From Diogma glabrata (Eukaryota > Arthropoda > Insecta > Diptera > Cylindrotomidae), in the NCBI GenBank assembly GCA_963693315.1, contig OY856186.1:97434556-97498555 (forward strand): 64,000 nucleotides of DNA, given 5' to 3'. The position numbers were made by a program, and so were the translations under genes. The notes under the pieces were generated by a model. It was not told the DNA's origin and did not search any database. It saw nothing but the letters and a program-made list of their open reading frames with translations. Positions 1 to 10,789 of this stretch are shown here, one piece after another (within the stretch, counting starts at the first letter, position 1; every line of letters begins with the position of its first letter).

Positions 1-126
1 AATGGAAAATGTTTAATTTATTTTGGAAAATGTTTTATTTGAATTGGATAAGGTTTATTCTATTTTAGGGAAAGTTTCGATTGAACTTTAAATGGTTTAT
101 TTTGGAATTGAAATCCTATATACCCT

Positions 127-381
127 TAAGCCGTGCATTCACATAAAACAAAAACCGAAACTGAATTTCATACAAATTTGACAGCAACTGAAACAGAAAC
201 CGAATTTAGAAACTGAAACAGAAAATTCGTCTGTTTTGTCTGAAACAGAAACAATTAAAATTTAATTGTTTTTGTTCCAGAAACTGTCACATAATATTAA
301 TTATTATTTTAAATTGTTAATATTAGAGTTTTGAATTTTGAATAGTTTTCAGTTTCTGTTGTATGTGAATGCCCGGCTTTA
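127..381. mobile_element. MITE-like inverted-repeat element
   Basis: About 255 bp bounded by imperfect terminal inverted repeats: AAGCCGTGCATTCACATA at the left and the reverse complement of AAAGCCGGGCATTCACATA at the right. The interior is rich in GAAACTGAAACAGAAAC-like direct repeats. No coding potential. The target duplication is not clear, so the superfamily is unassigned. Confidence 0.6.
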
Positions 382-1739
382 CCTGTAAATTCTGCATGCA
401 GAAAAATTCTGCATTCTAATTCTAATTTCGCTGCGCAGCGGCAGTGCTACCACATTAAAAAAAACAAACTACTTGAAGACTCAGATAAAAATGGATGATT
501 TTGACATTTTGTTTAAAAATGAATTATTTTTTTTATAACACAAATAAAAATGGATGACATTTTTTTGAAAATGGAATTATTTTTGTAATGATTATTTGTT
601 TATAAAAATATTCAAATATTCTAAATAATCCAATTTATAAAATAATTAATACTAATATTGTTAATAAATAAATTTTTGGGAAAGAATTATCGGAAAAAGT
701 GTTATATGTAATTTGAACTTAAATTTTAATTTAGACATAAACTTTTTACAGGCAACGATTCAATTATTTTCGTCTATCTTTTAATTAAAAAGACAGTTTC
801 TCTTTAAATTGCGACAACTTTCACTTATAACTACATATTTCATATAATACGTTTACGTAAGAACACGAACTGTCATCGTTACGAAAATTCTACACGTCAA
901 ATATATAAAAATACTGCACATCTATTTCAGATGCAGATATGCACGCAGCACTGCGCGCAGAATTTCTGCACATGTATTTTGAGCATTAAAAATATCTTGT
1001 TTATCAATTTTTTCTTGTTATTGAAATATGTACATTTTTTTCAATAAAAAATTGAACGGTAATTTTTGTAAACTTTTTTTGATTTTTATTTAAAAATCAC
1101 AAGATATAATATTGTTACGTTTTTCCAACCTTGCTTCGAATTGGCCTAACTCACAATTCGATAAACGCAATTCCCAAATCTCTTCTGAGTTCGATCACTG
1201 ATTAGTAAGCAAAAACACCAGGTTTTATTAAGTCTTGAACATCTTAATTCTTCCACAACAACAGGAAAACAATACATCAAACAATATTCCTGATAAGAAT
1301 ATTCTTTTAATAGCCTCAGATACTTCAACGGTTTATTGTAGAAATTTCCAGTTACACAACGTTCAAAATAATACACAAAATATTCGCTTAATTTCTAAAA
1401 AATTCGAGGTCACTTTTGAGAAACCTTGAGAAAATATTAGAATATTCGATTAGTTTACGTTACGTTGATTTGATTCATAAAATCATTTATTTTATTTTGA
1501 CCTTAATTCTAAGAATATGTACAACAACAACACTATTCATTTCATTCATTTGTTGTTGCGTTTTGTGGTGATTTGATTTTTCTGGAAGAAACTGTAATAG
1601 TCTAGATTTTTCTGTAATCGTAACAATATGTATTATGAAAAAGAGATAGAATTTCTAAAGTTTCATAGAAGATTCCATTTTTCTATGAATTATTTATACA
1701 TTAAATAGTTCATTTTTTGTTTTGTTCAAAACTTTTTTC
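382..1739. other. AT-rich non-coding stretch
   Basis: No gene found. The stretch has long A/T runs and two G/C-richer patches with CTGCGCAGCG-type sequence near 430 and GCAGCACTGCGCGCAG near 945. Short open frames here have no recognisable domain. Confidence 0.5.
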
Positions 1740-1810
1740 TAATTTTTTAAAAATTGAATGATAAAGCACCTTGTTTTTGTTTACTGAGTTTTATTATTTT
1801 TTATTTTTTA

Positions 1811-1855
1811 CTATACATATACGCATTTCGAAAGCTATGCTTTCATCATCTGTAG
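1811..1855 (-). ncRNA. Hammerhead-like hairpin of PLE tail
   Basis: On the minus strand CAGATGATGAAAGC, loop ATA, GCTTTCGAAATGCG. This is a stem closed by GAAAGC/GCTTTC, preceded by GATGA and followed by GAAA, the arrangement of a hammerhead core (CUGAUGA, stem II, GAAA). The core here reads CAGATGA, so it may be weakened or inactive. PLEs are known to carry hammerhead motifs in their terminal repeats. Identical motifs occur at 31611-31655 and 33971-34018. Confidence 0.5.
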
Positions 1856-2349
1856 TATATTAAAACTAAATTTTAAAGTAAGATACATTCCATTATATAC
1901 ATATCGGTGGTTTAATAAAAACCCATTTTTAAAATTAATAATCTATCTACAGAAAAATATAAAACAAAATGAATGAATCTAAAAAACAATAAAACAATTA
2001 AACCATTAGATAAAATTAAAAAAGAAATTATAAAATAAAAATGATTTTGACAAAAAAACTAAAACTAAATAATAACAGTTTTATGGTGTGTCCGAAATGG
2101 GTGGATTTCCTTCAGTCATAAATATGTGTTGTTCGGCGGTCTTTTAATTATAAGGTTAAATAATTTAGATTTTATGTTTCTTTATTTATTGTTCATCAGG
2201 ATACCGGGGTTTAATTGATTTTCTTTTTCAATGAAAAAAGATTCATACGCTTCTAGGTGTTTTGGATTATTAATCTCTTTTATGAGCTCTAAATTGATGG
2301 TGACGTGTTGTGGTTGTTTTCCAGCATATGAGTGGCAACGCTAGAATTC

Positions 2350-3390
2350 TCAGCTCTTTTGTATTTTATTTATTTTATCACCTGTTAACATCGTAATATC
2401 TTTTAACCTCGCTTTCGAACGTTTTTTCTTATATATTTTGTCAATGAGACTGTTGTTGTATCCATTTTTGCGTGCTATTGTTTTTATATTTTCCAGTTCC
2501 TTGAGATGGTTTGTATTTGATAGTGGTTTTGAACATAATCTATGGATCATTGTATGAAAAGCAGCTGATTTGTGCTGTTGACAGTGGTAAGAATCACTTG
2601 GGATGTATTGTTCGTTGTTGGTTGATTTCAAATTCTATTGTATTATTATTGAATAATTCAAATTCTATTGTATTATTATTTCTTGTCACCATAAGGTCCA
2701 GGAATGAAATTCTTTTGTTGACTTCTTTCGTGTGTGAACTTAATGCTGTTATATTGGTTGTTTAATATGCTCAAAATTTCATCTATCGAATTTTATTTTA
2801 TTATGGCAAAAACATCGTCTACGTATCGGTACCAAACACGTGGAAACTGATTGTATTTTTCCTTAAGGTTTATCTCGAAGTTGGACATAAACAGATTTGC
2901 CAAAAAGGGAGAAAGTGAATTCCCCATCGCCATTCCTTCTGTTTGTTAATAAAATTTCGAGTTAAATTGGAAGAATGTTTGTTTTACACAAAAAGATGTC
3001 ATGTTGGTGTAATAAGCAGCTTCGGGTGTTATATTTGATGTTAATAGCCAATTTTCCAACATTTCTAAAACTGAGTTGATTGGAACTGATGGAAACAGAG
3101 AAGTTACATCAAAAGATATCATAATCTCATCTTCTTCTAATGCAATATTGTGAACTTTTTCTGTAAATTCTACTGCGTTCTTGATGTACAATCCATTTGG
3201 TGGTTTTAGGGTTGAAAATTGTTGGACCAACCAACTTGAAAGATTATATGTTGGGCTGGAAATATTGGAAATAATAGGTCTCATCTTGTTCCCAGGTTTG
3301 TGGATTTTTGGAAGTCCATAAAGCACCGGTATCCTAGGTATTGAAGGGATTATATTTCTTATATTCGCTGAGGCTCCATTAAGATATAGT
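2350..3390 (-). pseudogene. Penelope-like reverse transcriptase, broken
   Basis: Reading the minus strand from about 3390, the frame shows the PLE signature LYGLPKIHKPGNKMRPIIS (about 3320-3260), then ISFDVTSLFPSVPIN (about 3110-3070) and, after an in-frame stop near 2945, a segment with [14 protein letters not shown] and the catalytic RYVDDVFAI (about 2830-2800). These are the template-binding and YxDD motifs of the Penelope RT class. Further stops occur in 2620-2690, where a roughly 30 bp segment containing ATTCTATTGTATTATTATT is duplicated in tandem. The GIY-YIG endonuclease expected downstream is not readable. Truncated, non-functional copy. Confidence 0.85.
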
Positions 3391-3675
3391 TAATTAGAAT
3401 AATCTGCAATTATTTAGTACACATTGTATAGTTCTATTCTAATACATCATTGTTTTTGTTAATTTTTTATTTTACTTATTTTGTAATTAAATAAACTAAA
3501 AAAATTACAATATAAAAATAAAAGAAACAACTGAAAAAATATCACCAATGTTCCATCCAATACGTTTCAATATAAAATATATAAATAAAGCTTACTCTCC
3601 ATTAGTCTTTTTCGTTAGATCTTCTAGTCACAATAGACCGAGAAAGCATAATTAATTTTCTAAAGAGATAGTAAT

Positions 3676-5505
3676 GCCTAGTCTACACGAGGCGAGTAAA
3701 CGTGCGAGTTGAGCAGACGAGTTACTGTAGCACAGTTACTGTCATCGTGTGAACACATAAGGCGAGCTACTCGTATATGCGAGTAGGACAGTAACTGGCA
3801 GGCTAGTTACTACAATTTATTTTGTTTTTACTTGCCACTCGCCTTCCCCCTCCACAGTCCACATTGAAAAATTATGGTCGTGTCGTATTCGGTTGATTTC
3901 GACTTCGATGATTTTGTGAGCTTATAGATATATAGACATTTTATGATTTTATAGACATTTGTTTTTATCAGGTCTTTATTTAATATTGTTTTTTAAATAG
4001 GTTAAAATTAATTAATAAATGTACTAAATGTAATAAATATACTAAACGATAGTTAAACTTTTTCTCAGATTAATTTTGGACTATCGTTTTTTACAAAAAT
4101 CAACAAAAATCAACAAAACAAACAAAAATCAACAATCAGTTACATGCGACTGACCTCCGATATAGAAGCCTAACTCATTTTTTAGCACAAAAAAAATCGT
4201 GAACTTGTAGCGCCATTTTGAATTTAAAACTCAATATAAAAAAAAGTTCGAAATATATTTAACGTCTCTTGAAAAATAAAACTTCATATAAAAAAATTCC
4301 AAAAAATTTAATCAGAAACACTAATCCATTTCTTTTACATATGGCAATGTTCATTGATTATTGCAACTGGCGTGAATGAATAGGGTATTGAATAAATATC
4401 TAAGGAAGAGTAACTAGACATTTTGAGTGAAGCATCTAATTTTTAGTGTTGGTGAAGTTTGATAGTGTTTGCATTCTAGCTGGGTGGTACTGTTTACAAT
4501 TTGCATATTTATATTTTCAAAACAAATAAGAGAAATAATAAATGTTACATATAAATTTAAAAGCCTAATATGTTTGAATAAAATATTTCTTTATATTTCC
4601 AAATATAAATATTTTTAATTGTCCATACAACACAAATTTTAATCATATTGAATTACTTTAAGAACACCTTATATTCGGCTGTGATAGCGTTTGAAATTTG
4701 GTTTGACAACGATGGATTAAGAAAAATTACATTTATGTAGGGTAATAATATATAAAATTAAACTAGAAAATAACAGCTTTGTAAAGCAAATACTTTGTTT
4801 TTGTTAAAACATCATTCTAAACCCTTTTTATGCGTAGTATTAGTAAAAATATTCTAATCATTGATCTGAAATTCAATTATCAAATTTCAGTGTATTGAAG
4901 GTTATTTGTACATATTTTAATGCAACACTTCTCTCTCTCTCTGGCGTTTACATCCCATCGAGGGATTTTGCCGTCTGTGCAATCAGCTTCCAATCATCTC
5001 GTTCCATGACCAGTTGACCCCAGTTTCGACATCCTATATCACGAAGGTCTTGGATGATGTCATCACGCCAGCGTTGTATAGGCAATGCAACACTTCATTT
5101 TTATGAATAAACTACTGCACAAATACTAATAATTGTTTTGTAAAACATTAATTTAAACTTTAATTTTTATAAATTTTGTTTAATTTGAATATCTTAAAGT
5201 AGAATTTCGGATAAAAGCTATCATTTTATTTTAAAATACAAAACGAAATATGTCAAATGTCATGGATGAAGAACACACAGATATACAAATAAAAATTAAA
5301 TACTTCGAAAAATATTCGTGTAGCCACACGTAATTATTCTTCCTTATATGTTTATTCAATGGAATAGGGCTATGAATATCGGAGGTTGTGTGTGAACAGT
5401 ACAGGCAAGTACAGCTACTGACCAATATTTTTGAAGCGAGTGAACAGACGAGTTATTGTCTACTGGCACGCCAGGAGCTCGCATCGTGTAAACCACGCTT
5501 AAGGC
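3676..5505. mobile_element. Non-coding DNA transposon with long imperfect TIRs
   Basis: The left end reads TGCCTAGTCTACACGAGGCG and continues with GAGCAGACGAGTTACTGT. The right end, reverse-complemented, reads TGCCTTAAGCGTGGTTTACA then CGATGCGAG and later ACAATAACTCGTCTG. The ends therefore face each other over about 1.83 kb. No transposase is readable inside; an RTE-like scrap sits at 4932-5083. The target duplication is not resolved. A Harbinger-like origin is possible but unproven. Confidence 0.5.
4932..5083 (-). mobile_element. 5'-truncated RTE-like LINE scrap with 13 bp TSD
   Basis: Flanked by the 13 bp direct repeat AATGCAACACTTC at 4919-4931 and 5084-5096. On the minus strand the insert encodes a LINE ORF2 carboxyl end with QRWRDDIIQDL, then GCRNWGQL, then ERDDWKLIAQ and a stop. 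The W-DDI, G-W and DR/DDW spacing is that of RTE-type ORF2 termini. The 3' tail is a short GA microsatellite (CTCTCTCTCT on plus), as RTE elements often end in simple repeats. About 152 bp, clearly a 5' truncation. Confidence 0.75.
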
Positions 5506-5543
5506 AAATAACACAATTATTCATGGAATAAAAATATTTTATA

Positions 5544-6679
5544 GGGCGATTTTTCTGTTCCGGTGTTTACCGCAATGGCGCTGCAAAAAGGGGATAAGAG
5601 AATAAATTCAAAAAAATTTATATGGGATTTCATACAAAACACAATTTGTATAATTTTAAAAATTATCGGTTGTAATACCACAAGTCATTGAAATTTTTTC
5701 GAAAATTTTTTGATTTTACGAATTAAATTATTTAGCAACACTGCGAATCAAAGCGCACAATAAACCACGAGTCCGAAGGACGAGTGGTTTAAGTAGTGGT
5801 TTGATTGAGCAGTGTTGCTTAAAAATAATTTAATGAGTAAAATTGAAAAATTTTAGACAAAAATTTCAATGAAGAGTGGTATTTAATGAGATAATTTTTT
5901 TTAATTATAATTTTGTTTAAAAGATAAGTATTAGTTTCTAAATAAAATTTTTTTACAAATAATAATACCAAATTATGTAAAAATGCAGTTTGCAAATAAT
6001 AAAAATGTCCGTTTTCATTCATATAAGTGATTGCATGTTTATGTTTGTATGTCAAAAATAAATTACAAATTTATAGCATTTATGCGCCTACCAAGATGAA
6101 CTTATATTTCATTTTGCTAGAAGAAAAAATGACAACAAAGAATTTTCATAACGACAAAGCAAAATTATCGACGACAAGAAGAATTGCCGACAGTTAAACC
6201 AAAGCCTACTGTTTAAATATCATAGTTTGTATAATTGAAAAATAAAATTTCTGACAGCAAAAAAAAATTATCTATGAAATTTCTTATTTTACTACAATTA
6301 AATAATTTAAATTTGTTTATGAACTATGATTGACTATTTATTAAGCATAATGTTTATTTTTTATCTGTCCGTAAAACAAATACGAAAATAGGTTAAATTT
6401 TTCATACAATTTTGTATGGGAAATTTTGGCAATTTTTATGTTGCTTTTTTGAGCGATTTAAGAATAATATTTTACATACCACGCTTAATATATAGTCAAT
6501 AATACTTCATAAACAAATTAAAATTGCTCAATTGTGGTAAAATGAGAAATTTCATAGATAACTTTTAAATTGTTCAAATTGTGTTTTGTATATAATTCCA
6601 TATAAAATTTTTTTGCTTTTTTCTCTTATCCCCCTTTTGCAGCGCCATTGCGGTAAACATCGGAACAGAAAAATCGCTC
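5544..6679. mobile_element. MITE-like element, about 1.1 kb, TIR family M1
   Basis: Terminal inverted repeats of about 100 bp. The left end has GGGCGATTTTTCTGTTCCGG, then TGTTTACCGCAATGGCGCTG and CAAAAAGGGGATAAGAG; the right end is its complement with few changes. The interior is AT-rich with no transposase. A diverged relative is at 30201-30709. A separate hairpin lies within (5722-5842). Confidence 0.75.
5722..5842. repeat. Nested hairpin with GC-rich loop
   Basis: Arms built from TTAGCAACACTGC and GCAGTGTTGCTTAA flank a central CCACGAGTCCGAAGGACGAG-TGG hairpin in which tandem G-A mismatches separate two paired blocks. Similar AT-armed, GC-looped hairpins occur at 21353-21455 and 35878-35972. 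Confidence 0.6.
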
Positions 6680-7129
6680 TGTAGGATTGGATTTTTGTCA
6701 TTTCACTATCAGTTTTATTTACTAAACATTTAATTTTTTTTTAGATATTATCAACAATGTCGTATCCAAAATAAGTTTGTGAATATTAATTTGTTGAGAT
6801 ATAGTCTTGCTTATTATTATCAATTCTGAGTTGACGTTATTTTTACCATAAAGTTTAAAAAAACTACACTGCATGGTAATTTTAAATATATTTTTTCAGC
6901 GTAAAAGTCATCTTTTTCCATAAAAAAGTCTTGCTTTATTGACTTTTTTTTATAGTACAACCCTTTTTTTTCAAAAAAAAAAGTCATGGAAAGAAAAAAA
7001 ATGTGATGGAATAAATAAAAAGTCTTCATCTTTTTTCCTTTCGCACTTATATGATTTTCATATCTTCTATTTCAAAAATTAAAAAAGACGAGAAAAAAGG
7101 ACGAATGGAGAATACCTTAAGAAACGAAA
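6680..7129. other. AT-rich non-coding stretch
   Basis: No gene found. The part near 6980-7020 (AAAAGTCATGGAAAG) resembles 44030-44060, the flank of the dispersed repeat, so it may be a piece of the same repeat family. Confidence 0.4.
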
Positions 7130-7461
7130 AGGAGCCCATCCACTTTGAAACATGTTTCAAAACTTGGTTTGTGTTTATAGAATGTTTTATAGTGTATGGT
7201 GAAGTTTGCAAACCAATTTAACGGTTTTCGAATTGGTTTTAGTAAAATCAAAACGCTTTGATTTTAAGTAGGCGAAGCTAATGGTTTGTAAACATGTTTC
7301 ACTGTGTATGGAAGAGTTTAATAAAATAACAATAGAAATTGACATCTATAATTGTAAGTTTATCAACCATGTTTACAAACACGTTTAATAATGTATGGTA
7401 AACATGCAACCAAGTTTGTAAACCAAGTTGTGAAACATGTTTCAAAGTGGATTGGCTCCTT
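7130..7461. mobile_element. Small MITE-like element
   Basis: Inverted ends: AGGAGCCCATCCACTTTGAA followed by ACATGTTTCAAAACTTGGTTT at the left, and the complement of AAGGAGCCAATCCACTTTGA followed by AACATGTTTCACAACTTGG at the right. The interior repeats 'AACATGTTT' and 'GTTTGTAAAC' variants. No coding potential; target duplication unclear. Confidence 0.65.
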
Positions 7462-7498
7462 AAAATAAAAAAACAAACTTACAACACATTCAGTTTTT

Positions 7499-7571
7499 AG
7501 GGTTCCGTACGTTAAAAAAGTATAAACGGAACCCTCATGGTGAGACTTAGGTGTCCGTCTGAATTTCTACA
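7499..7571 (+). repeat. Dispersed repeat D1, left part (split by Tigger)
   Basis: Opens with a hairpin, AGGGTTCCGTAC ... ACGGAACCCT (7499-7535), then GGTGTCCGTCTG. It continues across the Tigger insertion into 10100-10690 (TTCGATTTTCTCACAAACTA). From memory, a repeat with GGGTTCCGTAC, ACGGAACCCT, CCGTCTGTCTG and TTTTCTCAGAAACTA in the same order is very abundant in moth and butterfly genomes; that comparison needs a search. Confidence 0.6.
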
Positions 7572-8223
7572 TACAGTCGATTCCGCTTAATTGGGACACC
7601 GGTTAATCGTGACAGCCGTTTAATTGGGACAAATCCTAAAGAACGGAAACAAAAACTTGCAAATAACACAAATTTACTTCGCTTTTTCGGGACAATATTT
7701 CGTTTAATCGGGACAGATCATACAAAAAAAATTTATTAATCATAGTAAACATAGAAAAAAAATTAAAAATAAAACAAAAATAATAAAAAATTAAAAAGAA
7801 GAGAAAAAAAAGAATGATTTTTTCGTCGGTTCGAATACATATTGGAATCCATCGATGAAAATATAATTACAAGTACGTCAACAGCGAGGGAAATCAGTAG
7901 CAAAATAACTATTTTACAGGTAATATAGTTTTTAGCTGACAGTTGGCGAGCAGTAAAAACCAGCACAATACAAAATTGTTTTGGTTATTGCGGCTTCAAA
8001 TCTATGGAGATTGCAGAGCACAGCGACGGATTAAATGAAATCTCACCAGGTATTGGTATTGAATTTTCGTCAATTGACGACAATTTACTGTGTTATGATG
8101 AGAATGATGATTGTGAGGACGCAATTGTAGCAACAATCAAATCAAAATATCAAACATTGTTGAAATCCGATGACAGTGATGATGAAGAACCTGTGGTCGT
8201 AACTTATCGTGAGGCAAAACAAT

Positions 8224-9595
8224 TAGGGCTCGTAAAATACTCGAACATTAAGTACCCGGGTATCGAGTAGTTATTTTACTCAAATACCCGGGTTACCCGG
8301 GTAACCCGGGTATTTGGATAATTAAAACAAAACAAATTTTCAATAGTTCATTTGTACATATTTAATTCGATTAATATTTATATTTATTTAATTCAATTAA
8401 TTTAATTCTTAAAAATATATTAAACGTTAAATGAAATTAAATTTTTTAATAATATAACATTTAATATAACTTTTTGTTTATAAAATAGTATTTTGTGTGG
8501 AAGTAGCTAACGAACTGCGAATTTTGGTTATTATATGGGATGTAGGATTTATAGTAAGCAGTGAAGCGTACAGATTATTTAACATTTGGTTTCGCTTACC
8601 TCCATTTGTCTCCATAAATGGAGGGATTGCTCAACATTTAAATTTTTGCTTTTTTCTTTGGTTTTAGTTATATATGATGCAAGCAGCAAGACAATGCTGT
8701 AGCTCATTATATACTGATGTTGGTTCCGGCTCTCAATCAGAAGAGTTTGAGCTTTAATCTGCAACTCTGATGTTGTTTTCATTCGACTATAGACGTAATA
8801 ATAATTGATGAGCAAGCTGATTTGTAGAAATTTTTGTTGCGTAGCTTAAAAACTCATTGCCTTTTGAAAAAATACAATGATGCAAATATAACAATATTGT
8901 TATTATATCCTTTTGTCGACGTTCATCAACTTCGTTTTTCAAATAGTTCACGAGAAAGAGGTGTACTAATCTCGTTTATTTTTTTTGTACGTAGTAAAAA
9001 GTACCTTCAGCTGTTATTAAGGTGGCGTTTTTTGTTCTCAGTTCTTGTACTGCTAGCATAAGTGGTTCGAAAATAAATGAGATTTCTTTTAATATTTCTA
9101 AATCGCATTCGTTCATTTTGACAGCGCCTAGCTCAGCGAGTGCAGTATTAATGTAATTTTTTAATTTAAGAAATCAATTTATTGCTGCAATGAGTAAGTT
9201 CACAATCTAAAATTAGTTTCAACTTTTGGCCTTCCTGAACTTCTACGTGCTCTAATTATAAAAATAAAAGAAACTAAACAATCGGAAGATTGGATTGGAT
9301 TCATTCATTTTATAAATCTGCTTTGGTAAAACGCTCCATACTTTGTGACTTACAAGCTTCGTAGCTATTTGACGGCCTTAGCTGATTTACGAACTTATCT
9401 AAAATATAACAGTGCAACATATATTTTTTTAAATTATTTTTTGATCAAATCAGTAAAAGTGACAGTGAGCTTCATAAGAATTTTGTTTTTGTAATACCCG
9501 GGTACTCGAAGCTATTACCCGGATATTCGAGTAGTAAAATTTTTGGTAAAATACCCGGGTACCCGGTTATCTGATACCCGAGTATACGAGCCCTA
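8224..9595 (-). mobile_element. hAT element (hAT1) with TACCCGGGTA subterminal motifs
   Basis: Flanked by the 8 bp target duplication AAAACAAT (8216-8223 and 9596-9603). TIRs begin TAGGGCTCGTA at both ends. Several copies of the palindrome TACCCGGGTA lie within about 100 bp of each end and could be transposase-binding sites. The 8 bp duplication and TAGGG start are hAT hallmarks. Inside, the minus strand encodes decayed transposase (8580-9240). Confidence 0.9.
8580..9240 (-). pseudogene. hAT transposase fragment
   Basis: On the minus strand, 9230-9190 reads LKLILDCELTHCSN, resembling the hAT block around D-TRWNS. About 9145-8960 reads EISFIFEPLMLAVQEL then NATLITAEGTFYYVQ, which matches the hAT core pattern L-EI-x-LEP-x-AV-x-L-x-LLTAEG. 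Frames are broken by stops (for example after YVQKK) and the catalytic-domain amino half and BED finger are absent. Decayed remnant of the element in which it lies. Confidence 0.7.
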
Positions 9596-10099
9596 AAAAC
9601 AATGTGTTGACAGATTACAGCGTTATTTTATGCAATATGGAAATGACGGGCGTTCCATGTCAGCATTAAATTTGTGCTCTGATTTTGTTCAGCTTCAATC
9701 CAGCAAAAACAAAAGGCAAACATCTTTGGACGAATTTCTTCAAAAAATTTAATTAAAGTTTAAACCTTATTTTTCTAACAGAATGTATTACATATATGTA
9801 CATACATATTACATATTTATTATGTATATGTACACATATATCAATATTATTATTAATATTAATGTACATGGTACATACATCCATTGTATATAATTTTTTA
9901 ATACATTTGTATTGATACGTATAGTTTTGAGATTTTTTTTCAATTTTGTGCAATTTATGAAATAAAATACATTAAAAATTACTAATCCATTTACTTTTAA
10001 AATTTACTTTTTGTGGAACTTCGGATAATTAAGACGCACGCTTAATCGGGACAAATTTCACTAGTCCCGATGTGTCCCGATTAAGCGGAATAGACAGTA

Positions 10100-10690
10100 T
10101 TCGATTTTCTCACAAACTATAAGAGCCGATTGTATGAACGTGAATAGAATCCACGATATATCCACGAATATAACGTCGGTTGTATTGTATGAATCACGAT
10201 AGAACAAAAAATGTATTCGAGGATTATGTTCTATCCTCAGTTGTATTCTCTGTTTTTCTTGTATAGAAACAGTGGATAGAATAATTTTTTTTTTCTTGAC
10301 ATACGCATAGCAGGATAGTTTTGTTTTGAATTTGTGATTATTTTTGAATTTATATTTGTGCGTTTCTAAAATTTGTTTTTTGATATAATAATATGATTAG
10401 TTTAAGTTATCAAATAGTTTTTTTTATTTATAATTAAATTTATTTAATAGAAAAGTAAACGAAAAAAAATTGCCACATATAAAAATGCAATAAAATCAAA
10501 AATTCGTGGAATGTTCTAGTTTATTATCTTTTCTTCAAGAAAAGCAATCAACAAGGTTATAAAAAATTGTGTAATTAGTAAGAAATTAGAAGGTAAGGCG
10601 AAAATGTTCCCACGTCCTTCTTTACCCACAGATCGCATAGCTGACTTACAAGAAAAAATTAGAAATGCTAGATGGTCTTGTTTATAGGTG
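10100..10690. repeat. Dispersed repeat D1, right part
   Basis: Matches 44075-44609 and, inverted, 45810-46065 joined to 52445-52720. Shared blocks include TTCGATTTTCTCACAAAC, ACGTCGGTTGTATTGTATG and CGAGGATTATGTTCTATCC. In this copy the repeat runs on through TTTACCCACAGATCGCATAG, whereas the copies at 44609/45810 are interrupted there by an LTR-like core. No coding potential recognised. Confidence 0.8.
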
Positions 10691-10789
10691 CTGTGCATTT
10701 GAAACTGGTTTCTTCATTGAGCACAGATGTTTTCCTTATGTCGCTTCGTCGTTTTATTAGAAGAAATACAATTTTATATGAAATTGAAT

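Larger units (their letters stand above)
1740..3400 (-). mobile_element. Penelope-like element remnant (family PLE-a)
   Basis: Minus-strand PLE. Its outer 3' region (about 1740-2345) is nearly the same as 31562-31925 and the inverted 33553-34072, so these three define one family. The reverse transcriptase part lies at 2350-3390. The 3' tail contains the hairpin motif described at 1811-1855. The element is 5' truncated near 3400, where RT similarity stops. Confidence 0.85.
7870..9752 (+). pseudogene. Tigger transposase carboxyl end, split by hAT
   Basis: Two pieces on the plus strand: about 7870-8223 and 9604-9752. The first has FLADSWRAVKTSTIQNCF, a helix-rich segment typical of the end of pogo/Tigger transposases, followed by an acidic stretch DDSDDEEPVV. 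The second carries QTSLDEFLQKI and a stop, the usual carboxyl terminus of this family. The reading frame of the first piece continues exactly into the second if the hAT and one 8 bp target copy are ignored, so the hAT entered an open frame. There is an in-frame TAG at 7926-7928 and the catalytic DDD core is missing, so the copy was already defective by deletion. Confidence 0.8.
7574..10097 (+). mobile_element. pogo/Tigger-type DNA transposon, deleted and interrupted
   Basis: TIRs start CAGTCGATTCCGCTTAATTG at the left and, reverse-complemented, CTGTCTATTCCGCTTAATCG at the right, each flanked by TA (7572-7573 and 10098-10099), as expected for pogo-group elements. A paralogous empty site, CTACATATTCG, is present at 44068-44078, which supports a TA duplication. 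Subterminal GTTTAATTGGGAC and CGATTAAGCG copies repeat the terminal motif. It retains only the transposase carboxyl end. A hAT element (8224-9595) is inserted inside; without it the Tigger remnant is about 1.15 kb. Confidence 0.88.

Noticed and set aside
1146..1429. Small frames on both strands near 1.2-1.4 kb
   Set aside because: No domain, overlapping antisense pair, no repeat or codon signal.
5819..6055. Minus-strand 78-codon frame
   Set aside because: Lies inside a MITE, is low complexity and shows no motif.
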